Assembly: GCF_013340305.1 (NCBI RefSeq)
Contig: NZ_BLVP01000002.1
Span: forward strand, 186,001-250,000
Length of the DNA: 64,000 bases
Direction of reading: 5' to 3'
From: Desulfovibrio psychrotolerans
GTDB taxonomy: Bacteria; Desulfobacterota; Desulfovibrionia; Desulfovibrionales; Desulfovibrionaceae
Shown: positions 9,385-19,614 of the stretch, piece by piece
Numbering within the stretch: the stretch's first letter is position 1
How the letters are laid out: the number at the start of each line of letters is the position of its first letter
The notes under the pieces: model-generated
The model's database searches: none
What the model was told of the DNA's origin: nothing
The model's input: only the letters and a program-made list of their open reading frames with translations
Program-made: the position numbers and the translations under genes

Positions 9385-10337
9385 TTTGTGCCTCCGTCTT
9401 TGCGGGTTGCATGCAGAAAGAGAATGGCCATGCGCACGGCCACGCCGGACGCCACCTGCTCCAGCACCAGACTCTCCGGCCTGTCTGCAAGCTCGGAGGC
9501 TATTTCCAGCCCCCGGTTCATGGGGCCGGGGTGCAGCACCAGCGCGCCGGGATTGGCCATGGCCATATGCCGCGCGGTGAGGCAGTAGGTGGTGGCGTAT
9601 TCGCTGAGGTCCGGGAGCAGGCCCGCCTGCTGGCGTTCCAGTTGCAGGCGCAGGCACATGACGGCATCTGCGCCCTGCACGGCCTGATCAAGCGAGGTGT
9701 GCACGGTGACGGGCCAGTTGTGCACGCCCGCAGGAAGCAGGGTGTGGGGGGCGCACAGGCGCACGCTGGCACCGAGCTTGGTGAGCAGCTGGACATTGGA
9801 CCGGGCCACGCGGCTGTGCAGGATATCGCCCAGAATGAGCACTGTTTTGCCCGCGAAGCTCCTGCCCCAGTGGTTGCGCAGGGAAAAGGCGTCCAGAAGC
9901 GCCTGCGTGGGGTGGGCGTGCCAGCCATCGCCCGCGTTGACGATGGCGCAGTCCAGCCGTTCCGCCAGATACTGCGCCGCGCCGCTGGACCAGTGGCGGA
10001 TGACGATGACATCCGGGTTCATGGCCTGCAGGGTGAGGGCGGTGTCTTTGAGCGTTTCGCCCTTTGTGATGCTGGAGCCGCTTTTGGTCAGGGCGAAGGT
10101 GTCGGCGGAAAGGCGCTTGCCTGCCACGTCGAACGAGGTTTTGGTGCGCGTGCTCGGTTCCGCGAAGAAGAGCACCACGCTTTTGCCCTTGAGGGTGGGC
10201 ACCTTTTTGACGGGACGCCGGTTGATTTCGTGAAACTGCTCCCCGGTGTCGAGAAGATGGTTCACCTCGTCCAGCGAGAGCTGGGAGACATCCAGCAGAT
10301 CCTTGTGAGGCCATGTGAAGCGATGTTTTTCTTGCAT
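9381..10337 (-). CDS. pyrB: Aspartate carbamoyltransferase catalytic subunit
   Basis: A 318-aa enzyme forming carbamoyl-aspartate from carbamoyl phosphate and aspartate. The carbamoyl-phosphate-binding STRTKT is at residues 62-67, and [10 protein letters not shown] and the C-terminal GPMNRG motif are present. No pyrI regulatory subunit is adjacent. Its stop overlaps pyrC by 4 bp, and an amidohydrolase gene ends 22 bp upstream, so the three are probably cotranscribed. An active-dihydroorotase-dependent ATCase arrangement, as in other class I pyrB-pyrC pairs, is possible but not shown. Confidence 0.93.
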   Translation of the reverse strand: MQEKHRFTWPHKDLLDVSQLSLDEVNHLLDTGEQFHEINRRPVKKVPTLKGKSVVLFFAEPSTRTKTSFDVAGKRLSADTFALTKSGSSITKGETLKDTALTLQAMNPDVIVIRHWSSGAAQYLAERLDCAIVNAGDGWHAHPTQALLDAFSLRNHWGRSFAGKTVLILGDILHSRVARSNVQLLTKLGASVRLCAPHTLLPAGVHNWPVTVHTSLDQAVQGADAVMCLRLQLERQQAGLLPDLSEYATTYCLTARHMAMANPGALVLHPGPMNRGLEIASELADRPESLVLEQVASGVAVRMAILFLHATRKDGGTK

Positions 10338-10359
10338 GTTGCGCACTCTGTTTGATGGG

Positions 10360-11685
10360 TCATGAAAAATCGTTAGGCAGCACGGCATAGCGGAACAGCT
10401 TGCCCGGTTCCAGCGAGCCCAGCGTATGCGAATGCCCCAGTATGCGGGCACCTTCCGCCGTGAGCATGCGCAGCAGGGCGGGAACGGGGATATGGTATTC
10501 GTCGCGCAGGACGCGGGCTTCGTTCCAGAGGTTGAGGTTGTGGTTGGAGGCGAGGCTGTCTGTGCCGATGCAGAGGGGGATGCCTGCCTCCATGAAGGAC
10601 TGTACGGGGGGGCATCCCACCCCGATGAGGGCGTTTGACCGGGGGCACAGGCACACCGTGGCACCGCTGGCGTGTAACAGGGCGATGTCTGCATCATTGC
10701 AGTGCACGCAGTGTACGGCGAGGGTGCATTCGTCCAGCAGGCCGAGTTCTGCGGCATAGGACACGGGGCGCATGCCGGGGGCGGTGAAGTCTGCCGGGAG
10801 CACACGGCGGGAGAGCATGGCGTGGAGCGACCCTGTGCCGCGCAGCAGCATCTGCTCCTCGCCGGGGTGTTCCGCAAGGTGCATAGAAAAATGCCGCTCA
10901 TGGGAGCGGCACCACTGTTTGGCCAATACCAGCGCGGCGGGATGTGTGGAATACAGCGCATGCCCGGCAAGGGCGGTGTTCCGCTTTCGGACCTGAGCGG
11001 GCAGAGAGGATGCGGCGGCGGGCCAGATGTTTTGCATATCTGGCCGGGGGGAAAAGGCGTAGCCGAAGACTTCCATCTGGTGTTCCACGTGCAGCCCGTG
11101 CCGCAGTGCCGCCTCGTGCACGTGAAGCGGGGCGGCGGAGGAGACATCTGCCGCAAGAACGGTGCCTGTGCGCACCATGGACGCCACGGCTTGATCCAGC
11201 GCGTGCAGGCGGTCTGCTGCCGGGACGGCGTCCGGCGCCATGAGGGGCAGCAGGGAGTCTATCCACGCCTCGAATCCCTTGCCGCAGGTTGCCCTTTCCG
11301 CAAGGTGGGAGAGTTCCAGATGGGTGTGGCAGTTCACCAGTCCCGGAAGGATGGTGGCGGGGCCGAGGTCCTGCGGAGAGAAAGGATAGGCGGCGCAGAA
11401 CTCTGCGTAGGGGAGCACGTCTGTAATGACGCCGTGGTGCGCGACCACCACCGCATCGTCAAGGACGGGCGGCAGGGGGACCGGGTCGTGCGGTGCCGGG
11501 CCGTGCGGTGCCGGGTATGACACGGGCGATGCGGGGGCTGCATCGGGTGACGGGGCAGGTGACACGGGTGACGCAACGGGTGACGCAATGGGTGACGGAA
11601 TGGGCGCACGGGAGGCGCTGCCGCAGGGACTGGGCCGCTGGTCGGCCATGGTCAGGACGCGCTTGGCGCGCACGGCTGTGAGCAT
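10360..11685 (-). CDS. Amidohydrolase-superfamily deaminase (SsnA/MtaD-like)
   Basis: A 441-aa metal-dependent hydrolase of the cytosine deaminase/chlorohydrolase type. [11 protein letters not shown] carries the H-x-H ligands, with later HLAEHPGE and a C-terminal GTDSLASN motif. It is the first gene of the pyrB-pyrC operon. Known relatives deaminate adenosine-type compounds; a role as aminodeoxyfutalosine deaminase is possible because a UbiA-type prenyltransferase at 58.8 kb hints at the futalosine menaquinone route, but this is a guess. Between the first strand and the core (about residues 17-65) is a Ser/Pro/Ala/His-rich low-complexity insertion, encoded by a degenerate 12-bp tandem repeat. 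Confidence 0.75.
   Translation of the reverse strand: MLTAVRAKRVLTMADQRPSPCGSASRAPIPSPIASPVASPVSPAPSPDAAPASPVSYPAPHGPAPHDPVPLPPVLDDAVVVAHHGVITDVLPYAEFCAAYPFSPQDLGPATILPGLVNCHTHLELSHLAERATCGKGFEAWIDSLLPLMAPDAVPAADRLHALDQAVASMVRTGTVLAADVSSAAPLHVHEAALRHGLHVEHQMEVFGYAFSPRPDMQNIWPAAASSLPAQVRKRNTALAGHALYSTHPAALVLAKQWCRSHERHFSMHLAEHPGEEQMLLRGTGSLHAMLSRRVLPADFTAPGMRPVSYAAELGLLDECTLAVHCVHCNDADIALLHASGATVCLCPRSNALIGVGCPPVQSFMEAGIPLCIGTDSLASNHNLNLWNEARVLRDEYHIPVPALLRMLTAEGARILGHSHTLGSLEPGKLFRYAVLPNDFS
11548..11605. repeat. Degenerate 12-bp tandem repeat inside the amidohydrolase gene
   Basis: Repeated units resembling GGGTGACGCAAT on the plus strand. On the coding strand they add Ser-Pro-rich residues to the protein without shifting the frame. 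Confidence 0.6.
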
Positions 11686-12004
11686 GGTTCTGCCGGGTTG
11701 TATGCTTGAGAATCGGGCACACGCCCACACAGTTACCTCACATAATCCCCTCCGTTTGTAAAGGGCGGAGTGGGGGGACGCGGCAGATCATACAGTGCGC
11801 GTGTTCCGGAAAAGAGCGGGAGGAGGCGGTGCAACGGCCTGACGGGAAAAGAAAAATCCTCCCTGACGGGCCGTGGTTGCGGCCTGTCAGGGAGGGGGTT
11901 TTGTATGCTCGTGGCACCGCAGGTTCTTGAAAACCGGTAAAAGTTTTCAGGGCGCTGCTTTTTCCGGCTGTTGTGCCGGAGTGGCGGCGCGGACGGTTGC
12001 CGGA
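11686..12004. other. Intergenic region between the amidohydrolase and DEAD-box genes
   Basis: 319 bp containing a strong bidirectional terminator hairpin (listed separately). I cannot identify a confident promoter for the pyr operon in it. Confidence 0.4.
11858..11895 (-). terminator. Rho-independent terminator of the DEAD-box helicase gene
   Basis: A perfect 10-bp stem (11858-11867 with 11886-11895) extended by an inner GGCC/GGCC pair. A-tract on the left (T-tract on the minus strand) and TTTT on the right make it potentially bidirectional. Confidence 0.8.
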
Positions 12005-13849
12005 CTAGCGGTAGCCTGCGCGGGTGCGGCGGGTATCGCGCGGGGCAACATCGCGGCGGGAGTCGCCATCACGCGAGGGTGCGGCGTTGTCCGTGCGGGT
12101 GCGCTGCGGCTTGCCGGGACGCTGTGCGGCCTTTTCGTAGGGGCGGTCGCCTGCGTAGCCGCGTCCGTTGCCGGAGGCGCGTTCTTCGCCGAATTCACGG
12201 CCCTTGCCGAAGCCTTCACGGCCACGGTAGCCACCGTTGCCGTTACCCGTGTTAGCCACATTACCCGTATTACCGGTACGGTCCTGCCTGTCGAAGCGTT
12301 TGCCTGCATCCGCATTGCGGTCGGATTCTGCGCTACGCCAGGGCTTAACGCCGCCTTCCTGCGCAAACTTGCCAGCAGGCTGCGCGGCACGTCCGTAGGC
12401 GGGCTTTGCGGCGCGCCCGTAAGCGGGCTTGGAACGGTCGTCTGCAAGCTGGTCAGCGTAGGGGGAGCGGCCACCGGAACGCTTGTTGCCGAAGGGGGAT
12501 TCGTCGCGGCCTGCGCGCTCTGAGGAGCGTTCGTAGGGGCGGTCTTTGTACCGATCCTGCGAGGAACGCTGGTCATCCTGCCGGGCAGAACGCTGCGCGG
12601 GAGCGGACTTGCCGCCGCGTCCGGCCTGCTGGCCAGACTTCTGCTGCTGGCCGTAGCGGCCATTGCGTCCGTTGCGTTCATTGGGACGGCCGAAGTTGTC
12701 CTGATCGGGAGTGGAATCCTGCACGCCGTAGGCAAAGCCTGCTACCGTGCAGCGGGTGATTTCGCTGCCCAGAGTGCGTTCGATGGAGCGCATCATGGAG
12801 ACATCTTCGCCTGAAACCAGCGTGAGGGCCTTGCCTGTTCTGTCCGCACGGCCGGTGCGGCCGATACGGTGGGTGTAGGTTTCCGGCGTGTCGGGCAGGT
12901 CGAAGTTTATGACGTGCGAAATGCTTGTGCAGTCTATGCCGCGTGCGGCGATATCGGTTGCCACCATGACGGAGTATTTTCCGGAGCGGAAACCGTCCAG
13001 TGCTTCCTGACGCTTGTTCTGCGAAAGGTTGCCCTGCAACGAGGTGGCGCGCCAGCCCTTTTCACCCAGAATGCGGGCCACGCTCTTGGCGCGGTGCTTG
13101 GTGCGGGTGAAGACGAGAACGCTTTCGTGATCGGTTTCCTTGAGCAGGGCCTCCAGCAGGCTGGTCTTCTGACGCTGCGGAACAGCGTAGGCCAGATGCT
13201 CAATGGAGGTTTTCGGAACGGTGTGGTTCACCTGCAGGGTAATGGGGTCGTTGAGAACCTCTCCCGCAAGGGCACGTATTTCCGAAGGCATGGTGGCAGA
13301 AAACATGAGGTTCTGACGCTTGACGGGCAGGCGGGCGAGAATGCGGCGCAGGTCGGGCAGGAAGCCCATGTCGAACATGCGGTCCGCTTCGTCCAGCACC
13401 AGCACGTCTACCTGCGAGAGGTCGCATTCGCCGCGGTTAATCAGGTCGAGAAGGCGGCCGGGGCAGGCAACGGCTATGGAAGATGCGCGCAGGGACTTTA
13501 TCTGGGGGACAATGCCGACGCCGCCGAACACGGAGGTGCTGCGAAAGCCCGTCTGCTTGCCGAGGGAAACGAAGGTTTCCTGTATCTGCAGAGCCAGTTC
13601 GCGGGTGGGGGCCAGCACAAGCGCACGCACGGGGCCGCGCCGGCTTGCATCGACGTTTACGAGATGCTGGAGAATGGGCAGGGCAAACGCGGCGGTTTTG
13701 CCGGTGCCTGTCTGAGCCAGACCGAGAACGTCGCGTCCCTGAAGGACGGGGGGAATGGCCTGGGTCTGGATGGGGGTGGGGGTTTCGTACCCGCACGCAG
13801 TGACGCCGGCGAGTATGCGCCGGTCAAGAGAAAAGGATTCGAAGCTCAC
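12005..13849 (-). CDS. DEAD-box ATP-dependent RNA helicase with basic, low-complexity tail
   Basis: A 614-aa RNA helicase of the RhlE/DeaD group that unwinds RNA during ribosome assembly or decay. Core motifs are present in order: AQTGTGKT (I), PTREL (Ia), DEAD (II), SAT (III), ARGID (V) and HRIGRTGR (VI). Residues after about 375 form a long Arg/Gly/Asn-rich tail, a likely RNA-binding region. GTG 13849 is the start, with AGGA six nucleotides upstream and the protein beginning directly with the Q-motif region. A strong terminator follows. The upstream gap of over 500 bp could give a long leader, as in cold-regulated helicase genes, but no element was identified. Confidence 0.92.
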   Translation of the reverse strand: MSFESFSLDRRILAGVTACGYETPTPIQTQAIPPVLQGRDVLGLAQTGTGKTAAFALPILQHLVNVDASRRGPVRALVLAPTRELALQIQETFVSLGKQTGFRSTSVFGGVGIVPQIKSLRASSIAVACPGRLLDLINRGECDLSQVDVLVLDEADRMFDMGFLPDLRRILARLPVKRQNLMFSATMPSEIRALAGEVLNDPITLQVNHTVPKTSIEHLAYAVPQRQKTSLLEALLKETDHESVLVFTRTKHRAKSVARILGEKGWRATSLQGNLSQNKRQEALDGFRSGKYSVMVATDIAARGIDCTSISHVINFDLPDTPETYTHRIGRTGRADRTGKALTLVSGEDVSMMRSIERTLGSEITRCTVAGFAYGVQDSTPDQDNFGRPNERNGRNGRYGQQQKSGQQAGRGGKSAPAQRSARQDDQRSSQDRYKDRPYERSSERAGRDESPFGNKRSGGRSPYADQLADDRSKPAYGRAAKPAYGRAAQPAGKFAQEGGVKPWRSAESDRNADAGKRFDRQDRTGNTGNVANTGNGNGGYRGREGFGKGREFGEERASGNGRGYAGDRPYEKAAQRPGKPQRTRTDNAAPSRDGDSRRDVAPRDTRRTRAGYR

Positions 13850-14410
13850 GTGGATTCCTGAAAATATGTTGGAAGGAGTGGGGCAATCGTGCGTGACTGT
13901 CGATTGCGCGTCCGGCCGCATACATGGAAGTGCGCAACGGCGCAATCCGCTGGGCGGTCCGGCAAGTGTCTTGTTGTGCTCTGGACGGGAGTCTGTCGGT
14001 TCGGGTGTTATGCGAAACGGCGTTGCCCTGTGTGCGGCACCTGTTCTCCCTGTTCTGAGGGGCGGTGCACGCGGGCAGACGTGGGGTGTGGCTCATGTCC
14101 GGTCACGCGAGTGGGTTATCTCTACGCGAATCCGGGCCGATGTAAAGCTATTTATGCAATCAATCTGAAAAAAAGAGTTGACGCAGGGCCGGAGAGCCTT
14201 GCTTTGGGCTGGGGAAATGGGCGAAAAACGTATCTTCCTGCTGGAAATCATGGTATGAGGGGGCATTGTACAGTATGGTATGAAGATGCCCGATTCCCGT
14301 ATACAGGCTCCTGCGCACGCTTGCATTAGGCGGACGTGTATGAGGGCGTGCATGCGGACATGATGCGCCAAGGAACGGACCGTAACCCCCACTAGCCGGA
14401 GGTTTTGTGC
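13850..14410. other. Divergent intergenic region between helicase and glgP
   Basis: 561 bp upstream of two divergent genes. It contains an A+T-richer patch around 14135-14180 and two copies of ATGGTATGA near 14250-14282. I found no promoter good enough to name. A 146-aa plus-strand frame here lacks a ribosome site and any family resemblance, and is not called. Confidence 0.35.
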
Positions 14411-16894
14411 ATGGATTCCACCACTCCCGAAGCATTGGCCGGAATGCGTGAGACCGCTTCGCCGGCCACCCTGCCAGCCGATACCCTGAAAGCCGATATT
14501 TTGTGGCATGTTCTTTACAGTCTTGGGCGGGATAACGAACGCCCGGACAGGCAGACCGTGTTTCGCGCGCTTGCCCTTGCCCTGCGCGACCGGCTGGTGG
14601 AAAAGTGGATTGCCAGCCAGCGGGCCATTTATGCCAAGAGTTCCAAGCGGGTGTATTATCTTTCGCTGGAATTTTTGCCCGGTCCGTTTTTGCGGCAAAA
14701 CCTGATTGCGCTGGGGCTGGAGAAAGAGGCGCGTGATGCCCTGACCGAGTTGGGGTTTACCCTTGACGATGTGGCAGGAGAGGAGTGGGAGCCCGGACTG
14801 GGCAACGGAGGGCTGGGGAGGCTGGCCTCGTGCTATCTGGATTCTATGGCGGCCTTGCGCCTGCCCGCCTACGGTTACGGCATACGCTACGCCTTTGGTA
14901 TTTTTCATCAGCTCATCCGGGACGGGCAGCAGGTGGAACGGGCGGACAACTGGTTGCGCGGAGGGCAGCACTGGGAGTTTGAACGCACCCATTACATGCA
15001 TCCGGTACGGTTTTACGGTTCCGTGCGGGAGTGGGTGGATGAGCAGGGCAGGCTGCGGCATACGCTGGAAGGCGGCAGCACCGTGATGGCCATGGCGTGC
15101 GATATGTTCATTCCCGGCTACCGGAACGACTATGTGCTGAACATGCGCCTGTGGGCGGCGAAATCCAGTCGGGAGTTCGAGTTTTCCTTCTTTAACACCG
15201 GGGACTACATAGGGGCGGTGGAAAAGAAGATTCGGGACGAGAATATTTCCATGGTGCTGTATCCCAACGATGAGGCACCGGAGGGCAAGGAACTGCGCCT
15301 GAAGCAGCAGTTCTTTCTTGTTTCCGCCACCATGCAGGATATTGTGCGGCGTTTCCGCAAAAAAGGCGTGGCGTGGGACCAGTTTCCCCGCAAGAACGTC
15401 ATTCATCTTAACGAGACGCATCCTGCCGTTGCCATACCCGAACTGATGCGGTTGCTGGTGGACGAAGAACTGCTGCCGTGGGAAGAGGCGTGGTACATCT
15501 GCGTGCGTACCTTTGCCTACACCAACCACACCGTGCTGCCCGAAGCGCTGGAAGTGTGGCCGGAGGAACTGTTCCGCAAGGTACTGCCGAGGCATTTGCA
15601 GATTATCTACGAGATAAACCGGCGCTTTTTGCATGACGTGCGCCGCCAGTTTCCGCATGACCCCGGGCTGCTTGCCCGTGTTTCACTCATTCACGAAGGG
15701 GAGCAGCGCTTTGTGCGCATGAGCCACCTTGCCATTGTGGGCAGCTTCAGCGTGAACGGGGTTTCGGCGCACCATTCCAACATCATCAAAGAAAGCATTT
15801 TTAACGAATTCTACAAGATATTCCCGGAACGTTTCAACAACAAGACCAACGGGATAACCCCGCGCCGCTGGTTGAGGCAGTGCAATCCCACGCTGGCGTG
15901 GCTGATAACTGAGCATATCGGCACGGAGTGGCTGACAGACCTTGAACAGTTGAAAAAGCTGGAGCCGTATGCGGAAAGCGCAGGATTCCAGAAGGCGTGG
16001 ATGGAGGTGCGGCTGCGCAATAAGCAGAAGCTTGCCGAGTACATACATGCAAAGAACGGCATAACCATTTTGCCGGAAAGTTTGTACGATGTGCATGTGA
16101 AGCGGTTTCATGAATACAAAAGGCAGCTTTTGAATATTTTGCACGTGATAACGCTGTATAACCGCATCCGCAGGGACCCGGACGCGGGAATAGTGCCGCG
16201 CACGTTCATCTTTGGCGGCAAGGCGGCACCGGGATACTACATGGCGAAGCACATTATCCAGCTTATTAACGCCGTGGGGTATACCATAAATACCGATCCG
16301 CGCGTGGGAGATATGCTTAAGGTGGTGTTTTTGCAGAACTACTGCGTGACGTTGGCGGAGCGCATCATGCCTGCCACGGATCTTTCTGAGCAGATATCCA
16401 CGGCGGGGATGGAGGCTTCCGGCACGGGGAACATGAAGTTTGCCCTGAACGGTGCCATTACCATAGGGACGCACGACGGCGCTAACATAGAGATGCTGGA
16501 GCATGTGGGTGATGAAAACCTGTTTCTGTTCGGGCTGCTTTCGCATGAGGTGGAAGACCTGCGCAGGCAGGGGTATAACCCGCGTACCTTCTATGAGACG
16601 GACAGCGAGCTGCGTGAGGTGCTGGACATGATATCCGGTGGCTACTTCTCACCCGGCGACCCCCACATGTTCCGTGATATAGTGGAAAGCCTGCTTAATC
16701 ACGGCGACCGCTACATGGTGCTGGCTGATTTCCGGTCATATGCATATCGGCAGCAGGATGCCGCGAGAGCGTATCTGGATCAGCCGGGGTGGGCGCGGCG
16801 GTCCATGCTGAACACGGCGCGTATGGGCTTTTTCTCCAGCGACCGCTCCATGGGCGAGTATGCCCGTGACATATGGGGTGTGGAGGGCGTGTAG
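14411..16894 (+). CDS. glgP: Glycogen/alpha-glucan phosphorylase
   Basis: An 827-aa pyridoxal-phosphate enzyme releasing glucose-1-phosphate from glycogen or maltodextrin, cytoplasmic. The PLP-lysine signature EASGTGNMKFALNGA is present near the C-terminus, and GNGGLGRLASC near residue 135 is the phosphorylase glycine loop. ATG 14411 is chosen because GGAGG lies 8 nt upstream; a GTG at 14405 would be too close. Length matches the family. A strong terminator follows, so it is monocistronic. Confidence 0.96.
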   Translation: MDSTTPEALAGMRETASPATLPADTLKADILWHVLYSLGRDNERPDRQTVFRALALALRDRLVEKWIASQRAIYAKSSKRVYYLSLEFLPGPFLRQNLIALGLEKEARDALTELGFTLDDVAGEEWEPGLGNGGLGRLASCYLDSMAALRLPAYGYGIRYAFGIFHQLIRDGQQVERADNWLRGGQHWEFERTHYMHPVRFYGSVREWVDEQGRLRHTLEGGSTVMAMACDMFIPGYRNDYVLNMRLWAAKSSREFEFSFFNTGDYIGAVEKKIRDENISMVLYPNDEAPEGKELRLKQQFFLVSATMQDIVRRFRKKGVAWDQFPRKNVIHLNETHPAVAIPELMRLLVDEELLPWEEAWYICVRTFAYTNHTVLPEALEVWPEELFRKVLPRHLQIIYEINRRFLHDVRRQFPHDPGLLARVSLIHEGEQRFVRMSHLAIVGSFSVNGVSAHHSNIIKESIFNEFYKIFPERFNNKTNGITPRRWLRQCNPTLAWLITEHIGTEWLTDLEQLKKLEPYAESAGFQKAWMEVRLRNKQKLAEYIHAKNGITILPESLYDVHVKRFHEYKRQLLNILHVITLYNRIRRDPDAGIVPRTFIFGGKAAPGYYMAKHIIQLINAVGYTINTDPRVGDMLKVVFLQNYCVTLAERIMPATDLSEQISTAGMEASGTGNMKFALNGAITIGTHDGANIEMLEHVGDENLFLFGLLSHEVEDLRRQGYNPRTFYETDSELREVLDMISGGYFSPGDPHMFRDIVESLLNHGDRYMVLADFRSYAYRQQDAARAYLDQPGWARRSMLNTARMGFFSSDRSMGEYARDIWGVEGV

Positions 16895-16931
16895 GCGGCG
16901 GGACGGTTTGCAGGACAGATATGATTGCAAA

Positions 16932-16957
16932 GGGCGGCACGGGCCGCCCTTTTTTTT
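16932..16957 (+). terminator. Rho-independent terminator of glgP
   Basis: A perfect 7-bp GC stem (16932-16938 with 16943-16949, loop ACGG) followed by eight T residues, about 37 bp after the glgP stop. Confidence 0.9.
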
Positions 16958-17020
16958 GGAAAGTGGAGTGGTGAGCCGGCGCCTGCATTGAAGCCCGCTT
17001 TGGGAAGCAGGAGAATCCTT

Positions 17021-18085
17021 TTACGCCTTTCCCGCTGCGGCATGCTGGCTGTTTGCCCATGCGATGGTGCGGCGCAGGCCTTCCTCAAAGGTAATTTGGG
17101 GCGCGAATGCCGTGGTCTGCGTGAACAGGGAGATGTCTGCCTGCGAGTGGTAAATGTCACCTGCGCGGGGAGCGGCGTGGCGGATGGAACTGCCCGTGCC
17201 GGTGGTGGCGATGGCCTTTTCTGCCAGACTGCGGATGGTGATGCTGCTGCCGGTGCCCACATTATAGATACCGGAAAGGGGCGCGGTGAGGCCGGTTGCC
17301 GGATTGGGGATGACTCCCCCGGCAATGAGGTAGGAACGTACCACGTCTGAGACGTAGATGAAATCGCGGGTCTGCCCGCCGTCTCCGAAGATGGCGAGTT
17401 CATCGCCTGCCGTTGCCTGCGTGATGAACTTGGAAACCACGCCGCTGTAAGGGCTGCTGGGATCCTGCCGGGGGCCGAAGATATTGAAGAACCGCAGGGA
17501 GCAACCGTAGCCGCTTTCCTGCATGAGGCGGGAGGAGAGGTATTTGGATCGCCCGTAGGGGCTGTTGTGGACGGTTTGGGGATCGGCGTATTCTTCCCGC
17601 AGGGGGAGGCGCGGATCATCGCCATATTCCGCCGCCGACCCCGCGAACACAAAGGCCTGCGCCCCGGCTTCCCGCGATTCTGCGTGCAGGGCCTGTGTGG
17701 CCGTGTAGTTGGTGGCCATGGTCAGTTCCGGGTGTTCCATGGAAAAGGCCACCATGACCACGGCGGCAAGGTGGAACACATGGCCGATGCGGGGGTATTC
17801 CTCATGGCAGCGTTTGAGGACGCCGTGGCGCGTGATGTCGTGCTCCACATAGCGGAAGGCCGGATTGCCGAAGGCATCCGACAGGTTGGCTGCCTGCGCA
17901 CGGGGAATGATATCCACGCCCACGACGGGAAAGCCCAGCGACAGCAGGGCATCGGTAAGGTGGCTGCCGACAAATCCGGCGCAGCCGGTGACAAGGCAGG
18001 CGTTTTGTGGATGGGTTGGCTGGCCGGGTGCTGCTGGCGTCTTTTGCGTTTTGGGAGTCTGTGGCGTTTCTGGCGTCTTTGGCAT
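17021..18085 (-). CDS. NAD-dependent sugar epimerase/dehydratase (extended SDR)
   Basis: A Rossmann-fold nucleotide-sugar enzyme resembling UDP-glucose 4-epimerase. It has the NAD motif TGCAGFVGSHL near the N-terminus and the catalytic Tyr-x3-Lys in SPYGRSKYL. ATG 18085 gives 354 aa with a Thr/Pro/Lys-rich lead-in (KTPETPQTPKTQKTP). Another ATG at 18124 is possible; neither has a strong ribosome site. It probably supplies an activated sugar for surface polysaccharide; the exact sugar is unknown. The gene follows proC, separated by a terminator. Confidence 0.8.
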   Translation of the reverse strand: MPKTPETPQTPKTQKTPAAPGQPTHPQNACLVTGCAGFVGSHLTDALLSLGFPVVGVDIIPRAQAANLSDAFGNPAFRYVEHDITRHGVLKRCHEEYPRIGHVFHLAAVVMVAFSMEHPELTMATNYTATQALHAESREAGAQAFVFAGSAAEYGDDPRLPLREEYADPQTVHNSPYGRSKYLSSRLMQESGYGCSLRFFNIFGPRQDPSSPYSGVVSKFITQATAGDELAIFGDGGQTRDFIYVSDVVRSYLIAGGVIPNPATGLTAPLSGIYNVGTGSSITIRSLAEKAIATTGTGSSIRHAAPRAGDIYHSQADISLFTQTTAFAPQITFEEGLRRTIAWANSQHAAAGKA

Positions 18086-18242
18086 GATGGGCTGGCCCTG
18101 CGAAGGTTTGCGGGGTTGGTACATACGGCGGTTCGCTGCCGGGCATCTGACAGGGGGGCGGGGGTATGTGCCTTCTTTTCCAGACGCACACTTTGGCAAA
18201 GTACGGCGCGCGCGCGGTGTATGCAAGCGGAAAGACAAAGAA

Positions 18243-18266
18243 GGCGCGTACCTTGCGGTACGCGCC
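18243..18266 (-). terminator. Terminator after proC
   Basis: A perfect 10-bp stem (18243-18252 with 18257-18266, loop TTGC). On the minus strand it lies about 45 bp past proC and is followed by TTCTTTGTC. Confidence 0.65.
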
Positions 18267-18311
18267 CCCGGCACGCAGTCGATACCCCCCGTCACGCGGG
18301 CACGCTCGGTG

Positions 18312-19115
18312 CTATTTGCTCATCTCCTGCCCGCGTGTGCGGGCCTGGAGAACGGCGTCGATTATGTTGCCCCGCACGGCAGTGCGGTCCAGATGGTTTA
18401 CGGCGGCAATGGTAACCCCCGCAGGGGAGCAGACCATTTCGCGCAGCACGGAGAGGTGCTTGTCGGATTCATCCGCAAGTTTCACCGAGCCCTTGCAGAG
18501 CTTGATGATCATATCCGTTGCGTCCTGCCGGGTAAAGCCCACGGTGACTGCCGCTTCAACCAGCGCTTCCATGAAGTGGAAGACATAGGCGGGGCCGCAG
18601 CCTGCAACGGCTGTAAAGGCGTTGAACTTGCTCTCCGGCAGCACCATGACCTGCCCTATTGCGCCGAAGATGTCCTGCACGGTCTGCATACGGGCTTCGC
18701 CAAGGTCCGGGTCTTCCAGACACAGGGCGAAGATGCCTTCGCCCACCATGGCGGGTGTGTTGGGCATGCAGCGCACCACGGCACAGGCACCGCCGCTGTA
18801 CTGTTTAAGCGCAGCCTGCGAAACACCCGCGGCGATGGAGATGACCGTTTTTCCGGCAAGCCGGGGCGCGATTCTGGCAAGAACGGGCTCCACCTGATCG
18901 GGCTTTACAGCCAGCAGGATGTAGTCCGCGTGCTCAGCGACCTGTTCTTCCGACCCGCAGATGGTGAACCGGGGCAGGGCGGCATCGTCCTTAAGCGTTT
19001 GCAGGGTGGTGGTGCTGCGGTCGTAGCCGGCAAGGGCAATATCCTCGCGGCTTCCCAGTCCCTTCAGAATGGCGGACCCCATATTGCCGCAGCCTATGCA
19101 GCCGAGAGTGATCAT
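18312..19115 (-). CDS. proC: Pyrroline-5-carboxylate reductase
   Basis: A 267-aa enzyme for the last step of proline synthesis. The N-terminal dinucleotide motif GCIGCGNMGSA and the C-terminal region with the dimer/substrate residues (SPAGVTIAAVNHLD) are recognisable. The start ATG 19115 overlaps the ndk stop by one base (TAATG), implying coupled translation. It is the last gene of a long minus-strand run, with a terminator after it. Confidence 0.93.
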   Translation of the reverse strand: MITLGCIGCGNMGSAILKGLGSREDIALAGYDRSTTTLQTLKDDAALPRFTICGSEEQVAEHADYILLAVKPDQVEPVLARIAPRLAGKTVISIAAGVSQAALKQYSGGACAVVRCMPNTPAMVGEGIFALCLEDPDLGEARMQTVQDIFGAIGQVMVLPESKFNAFTAVAGCGPAYVFHFMEALVEAAVTVGFTRQDATDMIIKLCKGSVKLADESDKHLSVLREMVCSPAGVTIAAVNHLDRTAVRGNIIDAVLQARTRGQEMSK

Positions 19116-19534
19116 TAGCCTGTAATCTCCAGTGCGTTGAAGAAGTAGCTTATTTCGAACGCGGCGGTTTCCGGCGCATCGGAACCGTGCACGGAATTCG
19201 CTTCCAGATTCAGGGCGAAGTCCTTGCGCAGGGTGCCTTCCGCCGCATTGGCGGGGTTGGTTGCGCCCATGAGTTCACGGTATCTGGCAATGGCGTCATC
19301 GCCTTCCAGCACGGAGCAGACCACGGGACCGGAGCACATGAATTCTGTGAGGCTGCCGAAGAAGGGGCGCTCTTTGTGCACGTGGTAGAATCCTTCCGCC
19401 TGTTCCCGGGTCATGTGTATTTTCTTCATGGCCACGACGCGCAGACCGGCCTTCTGGATACGGGCGAGGATTTCGCCTTCGAGATTGCGGTTTACGGCAT
19501 CGGGCTTGATGATGGAAAACGTTCTTTGCAACAT
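19115..19534 (-). CDS. ndk: Nucleoside diphosphate kinase
   Basis: A 139-aa enzyme that balances nucleoside triphosphate pools. Near the N-terminus is [11 protein letters not shown]. The usual catalytic motif N-x-x-H-x-S/G-D is seen as [15 protein letters not shown] 19534 is chosen because GGAGG lies 10 nt upstream; an ATG three codons earlier is too close to that site. Length is typical. It overlaps proC by one base. Confidence 0.95.
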   Translation of the reverse strand: MLQRTFSIIKPDAVNRNLEGEILARIQKAGLRVVAMKKIHMTREQAEGFYHVHKERPFFGSLTEFMCSGPVVCSVLEGDDAIARYRELMGATNPANAAEGTLRKDFALNLEANSVHGSDAPETAAFEISYFFNALEITG

Positions 19535-19614
19535 GACAGACATTCCTCCGAAAGTGTAATGGTATGTTCGGACTCCCGCAAGCGGCAACATGCGTTGCGG
19601 GATAATGGCCCCTC

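Noticed and set aside
13889-14329. 146-aa plus-strand frame upstream of glgP
   Set aside because: No ribosome site or recognisable domain, and it sits in a divergent promoter region.
14093-15658. 521-aa minus-strand open frame opposite glgP
   Set aside because: Antisense shadow of a clear glycogen phosphorylase.
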